NCBI GenBank assembly: GCA_029204225.1
Contig: CM055097.1
Coordinates: 39,919,106 to 39,983,105 of the forward strand
Source of the DNA: Diphasiastrum complanatum
Taxonomy: Eukaryota; Streptophyta; Lycopodiopsida; Lycopodiales; Lycopodiaceae
Length of the DNA stretch: 64,000 bases
Direction: 5' to 3'
Shown: positions 32,946-45,195 of the stretch, in pieces
How positions within the stretch are numbered: position 1 is the stretch's first letter
Layout of the letters: every line of letters starts with the position of its first letter
Position numbers and translations under genes: made by a program
Notes under the pieces: model-generated
Told to the model about the DNA's origin: nothing
Databases searched by the model: none
What the model saw: the letters and a program-made list of their open reading frames with translations, nothing else

Positions 32946-35840
32946 ACAAACTCTTTCCTTATCTCTTCATCTAGACTAGCTACAATAGTAGCTTGTGCAT
33001 GCCATATGCTACTCTCACTAGTACTCAGACATATCGAGTAGAAAGCAAGCATACATGTACCAACTTGAACCTTATACGTGGTTGAGCATCTTGTTCTATG
33101 GACATTCTTTGCACTTGTGTTGCCCACAGCATCCCCGCCAAATATTGTGGCCGATTGGCCTACCTCCAAACATCATTGGCCAAATTAATGAAATTCAGCA
33201 AGAAACAAATGAAATTTTGGGCTTCTATGGGGCTGGGTTTTTTAAAAAAGGATGAAAAGAGACTAGAAAGAGGCCACAATCAGCCTAGGATGCTGTTAAG
33301 ATCAGAGGTCCACCCAAAAGCACCAATTCTGTGATTGTGGCAATCCAACTAGCAAAGTAGAGCTAATACCTAGCTCTCAATCCTTGCTGAAATTGGGTGT
33401 TGGAACTCCAAATAGCATAAGATTCAAGCACATGGACATCTGGTAGGCAAATCTCCACACGACAATTGAAATCCAACGCTCTATTACCAACTATCACGAT
33501 GCACAACTCAAAAACTAAAGATAGAAGCAAAAGCTTTTACTTTATTGATCTCTTTACAAAGTACAATGGTAAAACACTAAGAGAGCAATATCGCAAGTCT
33601 CCTACCAAGCTTTGCTACCTAAGAATCAATGAGAAATGCCTCTCTCTAGGCTCATTGCACAAACTCCCTCAAGCGCCCCATACCCCTAACTTTCCTAAGC
33701 TGACATGTGGCACATGCACAAAGCCGCTAGCTCATGCCACTTGTTAGACACCCTAACACAGGCATGTAATGTAGAGAAGGATTGTAACATGTCACTCGAG
33801 GTGTCCCAATTAGCATATGTCGTGGACAAGTATATGATTGAAAAAACCATTATATCTATTTTCAAAAAAAGTTACCATTTTTTGGGCAATGCAAAATTCA
33901 GGAATAGTCCAGTGTGTACTATCATGGTATTATATGTCTCCATCTTCTATTTATTAGAAGTGAGAAAGAGTCATAACCTACACAGGATATAATTGAGTCC
34001 ACGAGAAATAACAAAAAATTCCCTTCATTGTGGTTCCCCTCGACCCTTCTATCGGTGTTAATTTAGGTGATGTTTTATTTATCATAGCCATTGTAGGCTG
34101 CATTATTATATATACTCAATAATCATGTGAAGTATTGGTTGTCAAATAACTACACTCGGATAAACTCAAGAATAGTTACCTGAGATAGGTGTTATGCCTA
34201 TACTTGCAAACAATGGCATTGAAGAGATAAGTGTTTACTTCCATTGAACTTTCAGTCCCTCATCAGGCCACACTAAGATTAAAATTCCTAGTCAATAAAA
34301 TGTAACCTCATCTATAATTTTCCAAAAACTCAATTCCCTCTCATGATTGAAAGTAAAACTTAAATGTACTAAACTCATAATATGGGTGCATGATCCTCAT
34401 TTGCAACTCCTACAACAAACAATTTTCAGAACTTAATGATGTAGAATTTTTATAATATATGCCCTTTTATGTGGCTGATTGGAGCCAAAAACCAACCAAT
34501 GCACCCCTTGGTGGAGGATATTTAGAGGTTTTTAAGAAGCTTTTATCTTTCATAAGATTTTCAATAAAAGAAATTCAAAAGTTTCCTGTTTAGTAAAAAA
34601 ATATTCCCATTAAATAGCTCGATAAACCCATCCTAAATTTCAGTCTTCTAATTCCATCATACTCAATGACAAAATTAACGCTCGTTTTATCACTTGGCAC
34701 ACTGCAAAGTATACAAGTTTGAAAAATGGAGTTAGCAACTTTTAGAATACATACCGATTACAATTTTGAACTTAGAAGAGTTATAGGTTGATGTACATAA
34801 GACTCCCCCAATCTTCATTCCCTTAGCATATATATCATTTGGCCACTTTATTCTCAAGTCTGGAGCACGCATTTGCTGTAAGAATTAAAAAAGTTACTAG
34901 CAGAAGCCCAATCAAAGATTAACATAAGCCTAAATTCTTAAATGAATGCTACAAATCTTCGAATCTTAGTACACTACAGACAACTTCTATCTTGAATCAA
35001 ACTTTTTGTGACCATTATTGACTTCATGTGATAAACAAGAATGAGATAACATGACCTAAATGACAGACTGATATATGCTACACTTCACTAGCAATGCAGT
35101 TGGTTGGAAAAAGAGGAGAAGATTTCAATACTTCATATCCAAAATTTTACAAAACCAACAACATGCAATATCTATAGCTTGGGCTTAAAGCCAAACAAGA
35201 GTGCAAAAGCATCCTCCATCCAACATAGGAATCCACAGCTTAATGTAGCTTTGCAATCAGGTCCAGATTTCGATTCCACTTGGGCAAACATGGACGCATA
35301 GTATTGGACAATGTTTCTTTGGGTTAGACTTGGAACCAAAGTAGAATGCCAAATCATACTTTAGTCAACATACCTAAAATATTCTACAATCTACACATAG
35401 CTGCCCATTTCGAGTTTCCAAGTGCAAGTCACGAAATTTTAAGAGATTATTGATAGCAAAGAAGAAATTGAAAGCATTCATGGTGCATGATGAGAAGGTT
35501 TAGCAAAGAGATAGCCAAACCTAGGTCAATGTCTAAAAGTGAGCGATGTCTATAATGGTTGTAAATTTGATAATACCATATTTTTTACAGCATAGAACAA
35601 TTCTTCGTGATAAACATCATTGTAAATGATTTTTCATGACAAGCAATTCTTTGATAATTTCATTTAGCAAATCATTTACAATTGATGACATGTTGGCCCT
35701 AACCAGTGCAATAATTAAAACATGTTGAGAACTATGATCCTCCAAGTCGTTAACTCTTTTTACCTAGCCAATGATAAGAATGAAGATTCAAATTTTAGTC
35801 CTTTACATGCCTTTTTTATTCCTAGCGTCCAATGTTTGAC
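32946..35840. other. Long spacer without recognisable gene
   Basis: Possibly more decayed gypsy sequence near 33.0-33.2 kb, but no motif is readable. Short frames (33055-33334, 33466-33747, 33705-33992, 35104-35301) show no domain. Otherwise AT-rich with nothing recognised. Confidence 0.5.
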
Positions 35841-35845
35841 ATTTC

Positions 35846-35930
35846 AAAGGTTCAAACTTTGAACCACATCAAGTCGCCAGCAATTCGAACCGGCCCAGTT
35901 CAAACCACGAATCAAGAGTTTGAATTGCTA
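35846..35930. repeat. TTCGAACCGG palindromic arm
   Basis: Hairpin GGTTCAAACTTTGAACC at 35849-35865, then a second with AGCAATTC / GAATTGCT arms (35879-35929) enclosing AATTCGAACCGGCCCAGTTCAAACC. Same word family as 18.20-18.27 kb. It lies about 110 bp from the 3' end of LINE B. Confidence 0.65.
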
Positions 35931-36342
35931 TTGAATAAATGGCCAACACAAGCATAAAGCCCATTTGGGCCCTTTTTTCCCTCACTTTTTGTGTGAGAGG
36001 GAGAAATGTGTGTTGCTTCAAGTTCCTAGTGTTAGGGGTGAGAGAGAGAGAGAGAGAGAGAGAATTAGAATTAGAATTATTATTATTAATGTCTTTTGGT
36101 ACCCAAAGGTACATAAGACAAAAGAGAGTACAAAAAGTGAGGAGCATTGTCCGCATACGGACTTATTTACTAGTAAAAAGAAAAGAAACTAGCATATCTA
36201 TCTCTCTATCTCAAGAATAAGTATCAAAGCTTGACCACCAGCTTGTGAGGATACAATGCAAGAGCTTAACCACCTGCTCTGCGGAGAAGACTAGCTACGA
36301 GCAAGCTGGAAATAATGAGTGATAGTAGTAGCGTGTTGTAGA

Positions 36343-37254
36343 CTAGTGGGAAGCCCGTGAAGATCTGGTGGTCCTGGATCTAGCAAAAGTATGTGAGACT
36401 CTCTGTGTCTTCAATCTCCGAATGGGGACTTCAAAATCCACAATTGAAATATCCTCTCTGTCTCGCTTCTGGAAAAACTGGGTAATATGAGTCTGGCTGT
36501 GATCCATATCTGTGGTAGTTAGAAGTGAAGCTCGTAGAGTATACATCTCTCTCAAAAGAAGACCTACACATCTGGAGTCTGGATACTCGAGGAAGGATCG
36601 CAACGTGAGAGGGGTATCTCTGTATAAACAGTGGTATCGCCCCCTGATCTCATAATATACTGGACAGTGAAAGATGAAATGGAATTCATCCTCCACCTCA
36701 TGAAGAGAACAAAGCTGACATATCCGCTGCAATCTCGGAGCGTCCGTGTATCTACCCGTCTCGATAGCCAACTGATGAGAAGAGACTCGAAGCTGTCCCA
36801 TACGGTACCTCAGACCAAAAGATAATGGCTGTGTAAGATATGCTGGAAGGATAGGAGTGCCCGTAATATCCAATCGTAGTAAATGTGTGCCATAGAAATG
36901 TATCTTGACCTTATCAGGGTCCGGCTGTGACCATATAGTACGTATGTAGCTCCGATAAATATGTTGTCTAATATACGCATGGGTCGTGCTCGGAAGATCA
37001 AGTACAGATAAGCCCGAGGTTTGAAGAAGGGTTGAGACACTGCCAAACCAAGAATGCTTGGCCCCCTGTCCAGCAATGGTGCGTGATGAAGTGAGAGCAG
37101 CAACAATATATCTGGAAGTGTCTAACTCTGATATCTTGTGAAGAAAGGTGATGATCCGAAACATAGCACCGATAACCAGGGGAGGGGAAGCAAAATCGGC
37201 TAATATGATATCATGTGGCACCGAGGGCTTAGCCCTAATCATCTTGCTAAGCAT
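36343..37254 (-). pseudogene. LINE B C-terminal domain with zinc knuckle
   Basis: A 303-codon open frame on the minus strand. It starts MLSKMIRAKPSVPHDIILAD (directly after the RT thumb), continues through LDLPSTTHAYIRQHIYRSY and GQLRVSSHQLAIETGRY, then the knuckle CQLCSLHEVEDEFHFIFHCP (C-x2-C-x10-H-x3-C), YYEIRGRYHCLYRD and near the end HITQFFQKRDREDI. This is the longest undisturbed coding frame of the LINE B copy, which suggests a fairly recent insertion. Its start is a frame artefact: the real protein continues from the RT. Confidence 0.85.
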
Positions 37255-37848
37255 GAGAATCTGGATACGAGTAATATCCCTCCATCACGTGATAAATCCG
37301 GACACCAAGTCTCAGCAGAGTATAAAACAACCGGGGAGACAGTGGTAGAGAATAGTAAGCATCTGTTAGCAGGGTCATGTACATAATATGTGGAACAAAA
37401 TCTCTCCATATGAACAAGAGAAGTATGCCCCTTACGGAGTCTGGTGAGGGCTGTCGGTCGGAATGTGAGTAGTGGACCAGAGAAAAGTACTCCCAAATAA
37501 GTGTAAGAGGTCACAATCTCAATCGGCAATCCATCATAATAGAAGGTCACATCTCTCATATGCTGTCTATTGGTGTTGAACACCATAATGTTGGTCTTCT
37601 CAGTATTAACGGTCAATCCCCAAAGATGACAGAAGTGATGCAAAGAAGAAAGGTGTCTCTGTAAGCCAGCTGCAGAGGATGAGAGAAGAACCACATCATC
37701 AGCGTATAGGAGAATGGGGATAATAATATCTGCTAAGGGACAGCCCTCTCCACCTTCCTCTCGAATAATCCGCTCGAGGTCATCAATATATAGTGCAAAG
37801 AGAGTAGGAGATAAGGGGCAGCCTTGCTTCACTCCAATGGATGGTTAC
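37239..37848 (-). pseudogene. LINE B reverse transcriptase (C-half)
   Basis: Minus strand. KQGCPLSPTLFALYIDDLER, PILLYADDVVLLSSSAAG (intact YADD catalytic motif), LTVNTEKTNIMVF, TSYTYLGVLFSGPLL and YSAETW, then a frame change near 37.25 kb into the downstream C-terminal frame. The palm N-half and fingers are absent. Confidence 0.88.
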
Positions 37849-37920
37849 TAGTTACAAAAGCCTAGCAATCTATTATGTTAGAACTTAGAAATTAGTTACA
37901 GCTAGAGTTTCCTTCCTATT

Positions 37921-38620
<700 letters not shown>

Positions 38621-38663
38621 ACTAAAACTATAGTTACAGCTTATTACTAACTAGCCTATGATT

Positions 38664-38995
38664 CTAAGGAAGCGGGGGCTGGACGCAGACGCACGTCCGC
38701 GTCCGCATCTGGACGCGGACGCCTCAGGGGTGCGTCCGCGTCCGGACGCTTCCCCCCATTTCCAAAACAAAAAATACAGGCCTTTGCCCTCGCTGTCCCA
38801 CATCCCCAAAGCGAAATAAAAACAATTTATGACCCCTGCTCCCCCCCCCCCCCTTCTGGAATTAATTATCAGAGGGTGTCTGGCACCCACCTGCCCCCTC
38901 CTGTTAAAAAATAGGAAAACGGTACCCAAAAAAATTTGCAACAAACCTAACCACTGCCCCCATGCCTCCCATGTCTGATATCTCTGTAGTCGGAC
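38664..38995. repeat. GACGCGGACGC-type repeat F4
   Basis: 38669-38757 holds TGGACGCAGACGC, CGTCCGCGTCCGC, TGGACGCGGACGC and GTCCGCGTCCGGACGC. About 38975-38990 reads CCATGTCTGATATC, near the CATGTCTGAT end of F1. The arm on the far side is not clear, so this may be a partial copy. Confidence 0.5.
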
Positions 38996-39200
38996 ACGAA
39001 AGAGCAACAATTTATATTTTTTGAGTCTCCAAAACTTTGTCTCGTGCCCTCGCTATCTGTCTCTCCTTGACGAATCTATATTATACTATTATATAAATAC
39101 ATGTAAACGATGCACTCCCCGAATGAACCTCAACAGCTTACTAATTACTTATGCTCCACAGGGAAGTTCAAGACCTACACAGTACCATCTCATCACCCTA

Positions 39201-39255
39201 AACCCTAAACTTATCTCATCACATAGGCCCTATGTGATGAGATAGGTTTAGGGTT
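39201..39255. repeat. Near-perfect 27-bp-stem hairpin with telomere-like word
   Basis: AACCCTAAAC...ACATAGG (39201-39227), single C loop, then CCTATGTGATGAGATAGG...GGGTT (39229-39255), with one mismatch. Together with bases just upstream, it holds CCCTAAACCCTAAA, two units of the plant telomere repeat. Two units are far too few for a telomere. Confidence 0.8.
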
Positions 39256-39459
39256 TTGGGAGGTACAATGTCACATGGGCAACAACTCGGGGCAGGTACA
39301 ATGTCACATGGGCACTGTGGGGGAGCAGACCACGGGCCCAATCGGAGTGTAGCACGTGGGGGAGCTACACATGGGGGCAGGTACAGTAGCACATGGGCAC
39401 TGTGGGGGAGCAGGCCATGGAGGGATCATGAATAACTGCACATGGGGAAACAAGCTGTG

Positions 39460-39635
39460 GTGTTAAATAGGCACTCACAAGGCCATTGTGAGAGGCATTG
39501 TGAGAGGCTCTTTCAGAGGCTGTGAGAGAGCCAGTGAGAGGCTGTGAGAGAGAGGCTATGAGAGGCATTGTGAGAGGTTGTGAGAGAGCCCGTGAGAGGC
39601 TGTGAGAGTCAGTTTGAGAAATAGGACGTCATGAG
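39460..39635 (+). promoter_or_regulatory. Leader of accessory ORF copy 2, GTGAGAG repeats
   Basis: A TATA-like GTTAAATAGGCACTC (39454-39468) and a run of GCATTGTGAGAGGC, CTGTGAGAGAGCC and GTTGTGAGAGAG words up to the start codon. The equivalent region of copy 1 (31.68-31.87 kb) has the same order, including TAAATAAGCACTC, which suggests a shared promoter and leader. Confidence 0.5.
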
Positions 39636-40001
39636 ATGGCGGAGCACATACCACCAAAGCCTGAGGGCGAAGCTAGGAGGAAGCTCGAGGAAGATGTCCG
39701 AAGGCACAACAAAAGGCATCGGAAGCAAGAGGCAGACATTGCAGAGATGTTGCAACAGACTCGACAGAGAAATCCGGAACCGGAGCCACCCACCCCCGCT
39801 GTGGCCCCTGCTTCCGCTGTCGAGCTGGATTTGGATGAGCAGATTGGAATGAACTTCACACGATGACAGCTCATCATGGTCAGGGAAAGGGTGGCCTACC
39901 GTCGGGCTAACCAAGAGACAACTCGGGCTAACCGGGAGGCAAAGCGAGAGCGACAGAACAATGCACCTGACGAGGGCGAGGAGTCAGTGGAGGATCCATA
40001 G
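39636..40001 (+). pseudogene. Accessory ORF, copy 2 (charged coiled-coil protein)
   Basis: Plus strand, 121 codons if read through one TGA. EGEARRKLEEDVRRHNKRH is a charged helix, LQQTRQRNPEPEPPTPA a Pro hinge, then ELDLDEQIGMNFTR, TGA (39864-39866), QLIMVRERVAYRRANQE, a short internal duplication (CGGGCTAACC twice) and an acidic end ESVEDP. Copy 1 has CGA where this copy has TGA, and TGA at the neighbouring CGA, so the ancestral protein had two Arg here. It lies tail-to-tail with hAT copy 2, whose stop is about 530 bp downstream. The family is not recognised. A role as a partner or DNA-binding helper of the transposase is inference. Confidence 0.7.
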
Positions 40002-40530
40002 GAATGTTTAGAATAGATGGGGTCTAGCCATATGTGGCTGACTATTGTTATGTAATTTTCGGCAGTACATGAGGCAACATTTAGTGTCTAACATAGTGTG
40101 TGCAACGCGTGCCTGGTGTATTGCAATGTAATGTATGTGTTTATGAAATGCTATCAGGGGGGGTGTATTTCTGTGAAGTGCATCTGCTATCAATTTGCTC
40201 TCAATTTTTGTGTAACTGTGTATGATGATTATGGTTGTGGGAATTACTATTTAGGGTTCGATGATTGGACATGATGCATATGATCTGAGAGACATGAAGA
40301 TGCGCTTGTGTACCACAATAGCTCAAGCATTTACAATTTCCATACCACGTCTGCTCTCTCTCTCTCTCATCTTGCACAAAGCAAACCATTTCTAACTAAC
40401 CATTCCAAATTTCACAGAGCTAACCATTTGTAAGCAATCATGATAAACTAGCCATGACACGAATAAACTGTAAATAAATATATACGTCTCATCTTATGCT
40501 AGTATACATGATAGTCTGTGTATCAATATC
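40002..40530. other. Convergent 3' gap between accessory ORF and hAT copy 2
   Basis: No coding domain. It would hold the 3' ends of both transcripts. A short CT run is at 40356-40368. Confidence 0.5.
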
Positions 40531-43500
40531 TACAAGTCTGTGCTAAAAAAATCATCCCTCTGTGTGCCAGATGCATCCTCAGGGGTGTCAAATACAAAGT
40601 CTAGCTAGGAGTCTAGAGGCATCTGGGACTCCTCCAAGTCTGGGCCAACGCCTGCCAAGAGACGACTAGAAAAATCATCGATGCGTCCCCTCTTGGCTAG
40701 CCTGCCTCTGGGTCTGCCGGAAGGAACCCTCTGTGGTACACTCCTGCCTGGGGGTCTCCCTCTGCCACGAGGGGGTCTCTGAGAAGAACCGACTGCCTAT
40801 GATGCTCTGAATCGTCTCTGCGCAATCTGTCTCTGGGCGGCAGCCTCTGTCTCCCTCGCAAACTCTGACCAGCCATCATCTAAAAGGGGGCGTGATGCGG
40901 GAGTACTGGGTGGGGCACGTGGACCATCCCCTGCAAGGTCGACCGTCTCATCTGAATCATATGTGAGCTCATCATCAAAGGAGAGCAATGGAACGTTAGC
41001 AGGAAGGGGGGTGGTCTCATCGGTATCAGCATCATCCTCGGGATCACCCGCAGAGCACGCCGAGCGGCATCGTCTGGATCAACCTCTGGCTCTGCCTCAT
41101 GATCGGTCGCTGCAACCAGGCACTCATCGGGATTGACCTGCAGAAGTCAATCATTCGTGAGAATAGCCAAAGCAACCGTGAGGGCATTAAACTGAATGTC
41201 TTAAACTAATACGAAAGCAAACGATAGAGCATAGACATATACCTGCAAGAGTAGGGAGCCTACACCTCCTGCCCTCATGTTGTCCGTGATGCGTCGAACC
41301 ACCTTGGTGTTGGTGTTGCAGTACACCAAGTCATTGCATCGCTCAGTCATCAGTAGGTTCCGCCTGTTCGTGTGAACAAGGTTGAACGCTGACCAGTTCC
41401 GCTCGCACACGCAAGCAGAACAGTCCTGCATTAATTGGCAACCACTCGAGTGAGTACCGACCTTGTAGAGAAAATGCAAAAACTGGTTGGATGAATGAGA
41501 TTAGACAACATACCTGTGAAAGGACTCGAAACGCGAGCGTCCTCAGGTCTGGCTGTCCAGCGCCGTAGCTCTCCCACCATGATACAGGCAAGAGCCTATT
41601 CTCTCGAACACGTGCAAGGTCCTCGCCGAACAACCCCAGACAGTGCCCGTAGTTGAGCAACGATGTGCGTGAGTACACTTGAGCCCGCGCAGGGAAATTG
41701 AGCGAACGACAGCGTACGACAGAGCAAGAGTTTACCTGTAACTGAGCCTCTGCTCCTTGAGCCTGCTGCAGATACCAGTGTCGCTGCTAAGGAGGTGGAT
41801 GTATGAGAACTAGTTCGCACGCAGCTCTGCATTGTCATACTGCCTCTCACTCTGAAACAGCGGATGCAGTATGTGGGCCACACTGTGAATGGGCCGGTGA
41901 AACTTATCTCATCATCGCTGCCACAACCACCTAATAGGCTCCAACCTGTGGACTATACCATGTGGAGGCAACAATTACATACCATCATGTTGCGGCAGCA
42001 AGACGAAACAGAGTGCGAAATGGAAGAAAGGATGGTGAGACAGAAAAATGTTATACCTGGCAGCGTCCAACTCAGAACGCTGGAGAGACTTGCCTGTGCG
42101 GTCCATGAACTCGTAAATGAGGCCCATTGTGCACCCCTCGCGATCAACAAGCCTCAAAAATAGAGTAGATGGGGAGCAGGACGTCCATCAACTGTTGTAT
42201 ATCCACCCGGAAAGGCTCCATGAAGAGGATGTCGTGGAAGGCCAAGCCCTCTGGGGTCGTGGACAGGTCCATGGCGGTGAACTCTGCAAAATAGCCATGC
42301 GCCGCAAATCACCCTTGAGATTGTGTAGCCGCTCAAGCATGATGAACTGGAAGGCGAAGCGGGTACGAGCGGGCTTCTTCAAGTCGAGCCTGCATTGACA
42401 AACGGAATGAGAGGCACACATGAAAGGAGCCAAAAAAAAGGAAGCATCTTGAACGAGCCAAAAAATAAGTAGCATCTTACCTGCTGAATGTGCGGAAAAG
42501 GGCAGTGGTGTGGCACTTGCATGTGACGAAGTCCACAACCGCAAGTGCCCTCGTGAGAATCTCACTAACCCAAGGCAAGTGCCCAATGGAATGCAGGAGG
42601 GGGTCCAGTGAGTGTTCGACACATGGATTCCACACAATGGAGGGGTACTCTGCCAAAAGAAGCTCCCCCATAACGCGGCAATTGGACGCATTGTCCGTCA
42701 CAACCTTTCGCGATACGTTCACACGATCAATTCACAGCTTGGAAACACATTGCAATCAATCGAAAACTACGCAAAACTTTTGTATCAACATTAAGCAGTA
42801 AATGACCAAGCAACTAATGAAAGAAAATTGTACTTGGACAACGCGTTGTGGCCCGACCTCCTCTTTCGCTGCGCAGATGATGTCGTAAATGTACTCGTCC
42901 GAATGCACTCTCCCTGCCTCGGAGGCATCGATGTTGTGCAGGAACATGGAATCGTAACAACTAGAAACAATCACGTTGATGAGTGGACGTTTACGACGAT
43001 CAGTCCACCCATCAGCCATGATGGAACAGCCGTATCTATCCCAAGCCTCCTGCAGTGCAGCTAGTCTTTCTCTGACGGATACAACCCGCTCCTGGAGCAA
43101 AGGGCCGCGTAGTGCATCGGCTGTGGGTGGTGTGTAGCCGAGCCTGCAGACAGCAACTTTCGAGATAGCCTCCCGAAAGATGCGGGATGATGCCATGATA
43201 AAGGGGAGGTTCAGGTCATAGAACATCTGTGCTATGGTCCTGGTGGCCTCTCTGTGCTGCCCCTCTCTGAAAGATCCCGGCATGGACATCTGTCTGGTGC
43301 CTCGGGATGTGGATGGCTGGGAGGATGTGGATGGACGATGCGGATCTGGAGGTGGTGGCATAGGTGTATGTGCGGAAGCGGAGGATGTGGACGGACCGTG
43401 CAGATCAAACGATGATGCCACAGGCGTAGGTGCAGTTGTGGAGGCTGTGGATCCATGGGGAGTACTGGCGGAGGGGGTACTGGTGGCTGTGGCGAAGGCG

Positions 43501-43861
43501 AAGGCGGAGGCGGTGGCGGTGGCGGGTGCGGATGCAACGGTGGGGGTGGGGGTGGGGGCGGTGGCGCTAGGTGTACTGGTGGCGGGGGCGGGGGCAGTGG
43601 GTGCACCAATGGAAACAGAGTCCGCGGCATCTGTGGACGGTTCGCCGGGCTCAGGACCTGGCTCAGCATATGCCTCAGGAATGCGAGCCCTCTCCGCAGA
43701 GAGGATGACCATAGAAACGCCGATCCCATAGCGTCCCCCCGTGGGTCGGACTCGCAATCCCCCCAAATGTGCTCGAACCCGAGAGGCGTTCAACAAAAAG
43801 GGCAATGCCACTTTTTGTCGGGCATCAACTCCACCTCATCCCAAATGGGACGAGCGGCCAT
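40531..43861 (-). pseudogene. hAT transposase copy 2, multi-exon, nearly complete domain set
   Basis: Minus strand. Met at 43861 opens MAARPIWDEVELMPDKKWHC with a BED C-x2-C (CPFC). A one-base frameshift follows and the frame goes on as LNASRVRAHLGG. Then come a Pro/Thr/Ala-rich linker and the DUF659-like core: MFYDLNLPFIMASSRIFREA, SIMADGWTDRRKRPLINVIV (first catalytic Asp region). After an intron (donor at about 42837) come KVVTDNASNCRVMGELLLAE (second Asp), NPCVEHSLDPLLHSIGHLPW, LDLKKPARTRFAFQFIMLER, EGCTMGLIYEFMDRTGKSLQ, FHRPIHSVAHILHPLF, LLPVSWWESYGAGQPDLRTL and hATC CERNWSAFNLVHTNRRNLL (about 41390). An acidic tail with VFDTPEDASG ends near 40530. Stops precede FHRP and follow NAELRAN, so it is dead, but it is the best template for the family. 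Confidence 0.88.
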
Positions 43862-43872
43862 CTCTCTCTCTC

Positions 43873-44391
43873 AGCATTCTACCTCACAGCCATCGATCAC
43901 TTCATTTTTTACTAGGTGGAGATCACGTGATCTAGTGCCGGAGGAGGATTACGACAACGATGAGGATGATAGCCACTCACATGCTCATAGAGACCGGAGA
44001 TAGTGTACTCCCCACCATCGCCTTACTACCAGGATCACCAAACATCATACACAGAGGCGTGCCACTGCTACACATGCTCATGCTCATGCCCACAGACGAC
44101 GCCAGCAGGCTCCAGCACTTTCTCATGTTGTGGCTCGCATTACATCTTTCTATAGTATTAGTACAGCAGCAGCAGTAGCAGCACAGGCTCCGCAGTCTTG
44201 ACATCTTGACATAGATACATATGATCAGTATGCACCGCATACGTGTCTATTTTAGTTTGTACTAGATGTTTTTCTTTATTACATATTGGAGACGTTTTGT
44301 ACGCTCCCATGGTTACCACACACTTGACATGTACTTTTCAGTCTTATATGCCTTTTGGCATGGAAAAGACATTAATGAAGCTTTCTTTCTT

Positions 44392-44480
<89 letters not shown>
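43873..44480 (+). mobile_element. LINE family A 3' fragment
   Basis: Starts right after CTCTCTCTCTCAG (43862-43874). It encodes SQPSITSFFTRWRSRDLVPE...RDRR-stop (to 44001), the C-end seen in LINE A (QPQITSFFSRRRGRDV...QRDRR). It continues through the 3' UTR with CACTTGACATGTAC, stem-loop ATGCC-TTTT-GGCAT (44348-44361), ATTAATGAAGC, (TTTC)n and a CT tail to about 44480. Confidence 0.85.
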
Positions 44481-44489
<9 letters not shown>

Positions 44490-44760
44490 AAACTCACACA
44501 CACACACACCATGTCTCATACTCGCGCGCACACACACACAAATCCTCTCTCTCTCTGTCTCTCGCACTCTCTGTCTCTTATTCTCTCTCTCACACACACA
44601 AATCACCACACACACACACATCTGTGCATACACAAATCAACTAACCCACATACACACACATAAATCATCACAAACACACACACAAAAATCATCACACATC
44701 CTAAACCATAACCCTCACTCACTCTCTCTCTCACTCTCTCTCTCTCCCTCACTCACTCAC

Positions 44761-44816
<56 letters not shown>

Positions 44817-44820
44817 TCCC
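44481..44820 (+). repeat. Compound CA / CT / TC microsatellite block
   Basis: Alternating (CA)n, (CT)n and ACACAAATC-type repeats ending in a long CT tract (44764-44810). Frames through it are Ser-Leu or Thr-His repeats and not genes. Confidence 0.92.
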
Positions 44821-45195
44821 TCACACACAGAGAGTTTCGGCTCGATCCAGTGCTACTAGATCTTCATACGCCTCCCACCAGCCTACATCACGACCCACTA
44901 CTACCATCACTCATTACTTTCGGCTTGCTCGTAGCTAGTTTCCTCCGCGGAGCAGGTGGTTAAGCTCTTGCTTTGTACCCTCACCAGCTGGTGGTCAAGC
45001 TTGGATACTTTTTCTCTTAGAGACAGAGAGATCGATATTTTAGTTTTAGTTTTACTGTCTTTTCATTGGTAAATAAGTCCTTATGCGGACAATGCTTCTC
45101 ACATTTTGTACTCTCTTTTGTCTTATGTGCCCCTGGGCACCAAAAGACGTTAATAATAATAATTCTAATTCTAATTCTCTCTCTCTCTCTCTCAC
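44821..45195 (+). mobile_element. LINE family B 3' fragment
   Basis: Matches the 3' end of LINE B (36.04-36.34 kb, reversed): CTTGCTCGTAGCTAG, GCGGAGCAGGTGGTTAAGCTC, AATAAGTCCTTATGCGGAC, stem-loop GTGCCC-CT-GGGCAC (45127-45140), ACGTTAATAATAATAATTCTAATTCTAATT and a CT tail (45176-45195). 5'-truncated, beginning in the preceding CT-rich block. Confidence 0.85.

Larger units (their letters stand above)
36037..37848 (-). mobile_element. LINE family B, 5'-truncated in RT
   Basis: Minus strand, starting at about 37848 within the RT (IGVKQGCPLSPTLF) and ending in ATTAATAATAATAATTCTAATTC plus a CT tail (36037-36061 as GA on the plus strand). The 3' stem-loop at 36099-36112 is GTACC-TTTG-GGTAC. Truncation at the 5' side is usual for target-primed insertion. 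The 3' terminus matches 44.82-45.19 kb. Confidence 0.88.

Noticed and set aside
39197-39214. Telomere repeat CCCTAAACCCTAAA
   Set aside because: Only two units, at the edge of a hairpin. Not an interstitial telomere array.
43234-44003. Gly-rich and Ala/Val-rich plus-strand frames
   Set aside because: They are antisense shadows of the Pro/Thr/Ala-rich linker of hAT copy 2 on the minus strand.
44313-44859. Frames rich in Ser-Leu or Arg-Glu repeats
   Set aside because: CT/GA and CA microsatellites read in translation.
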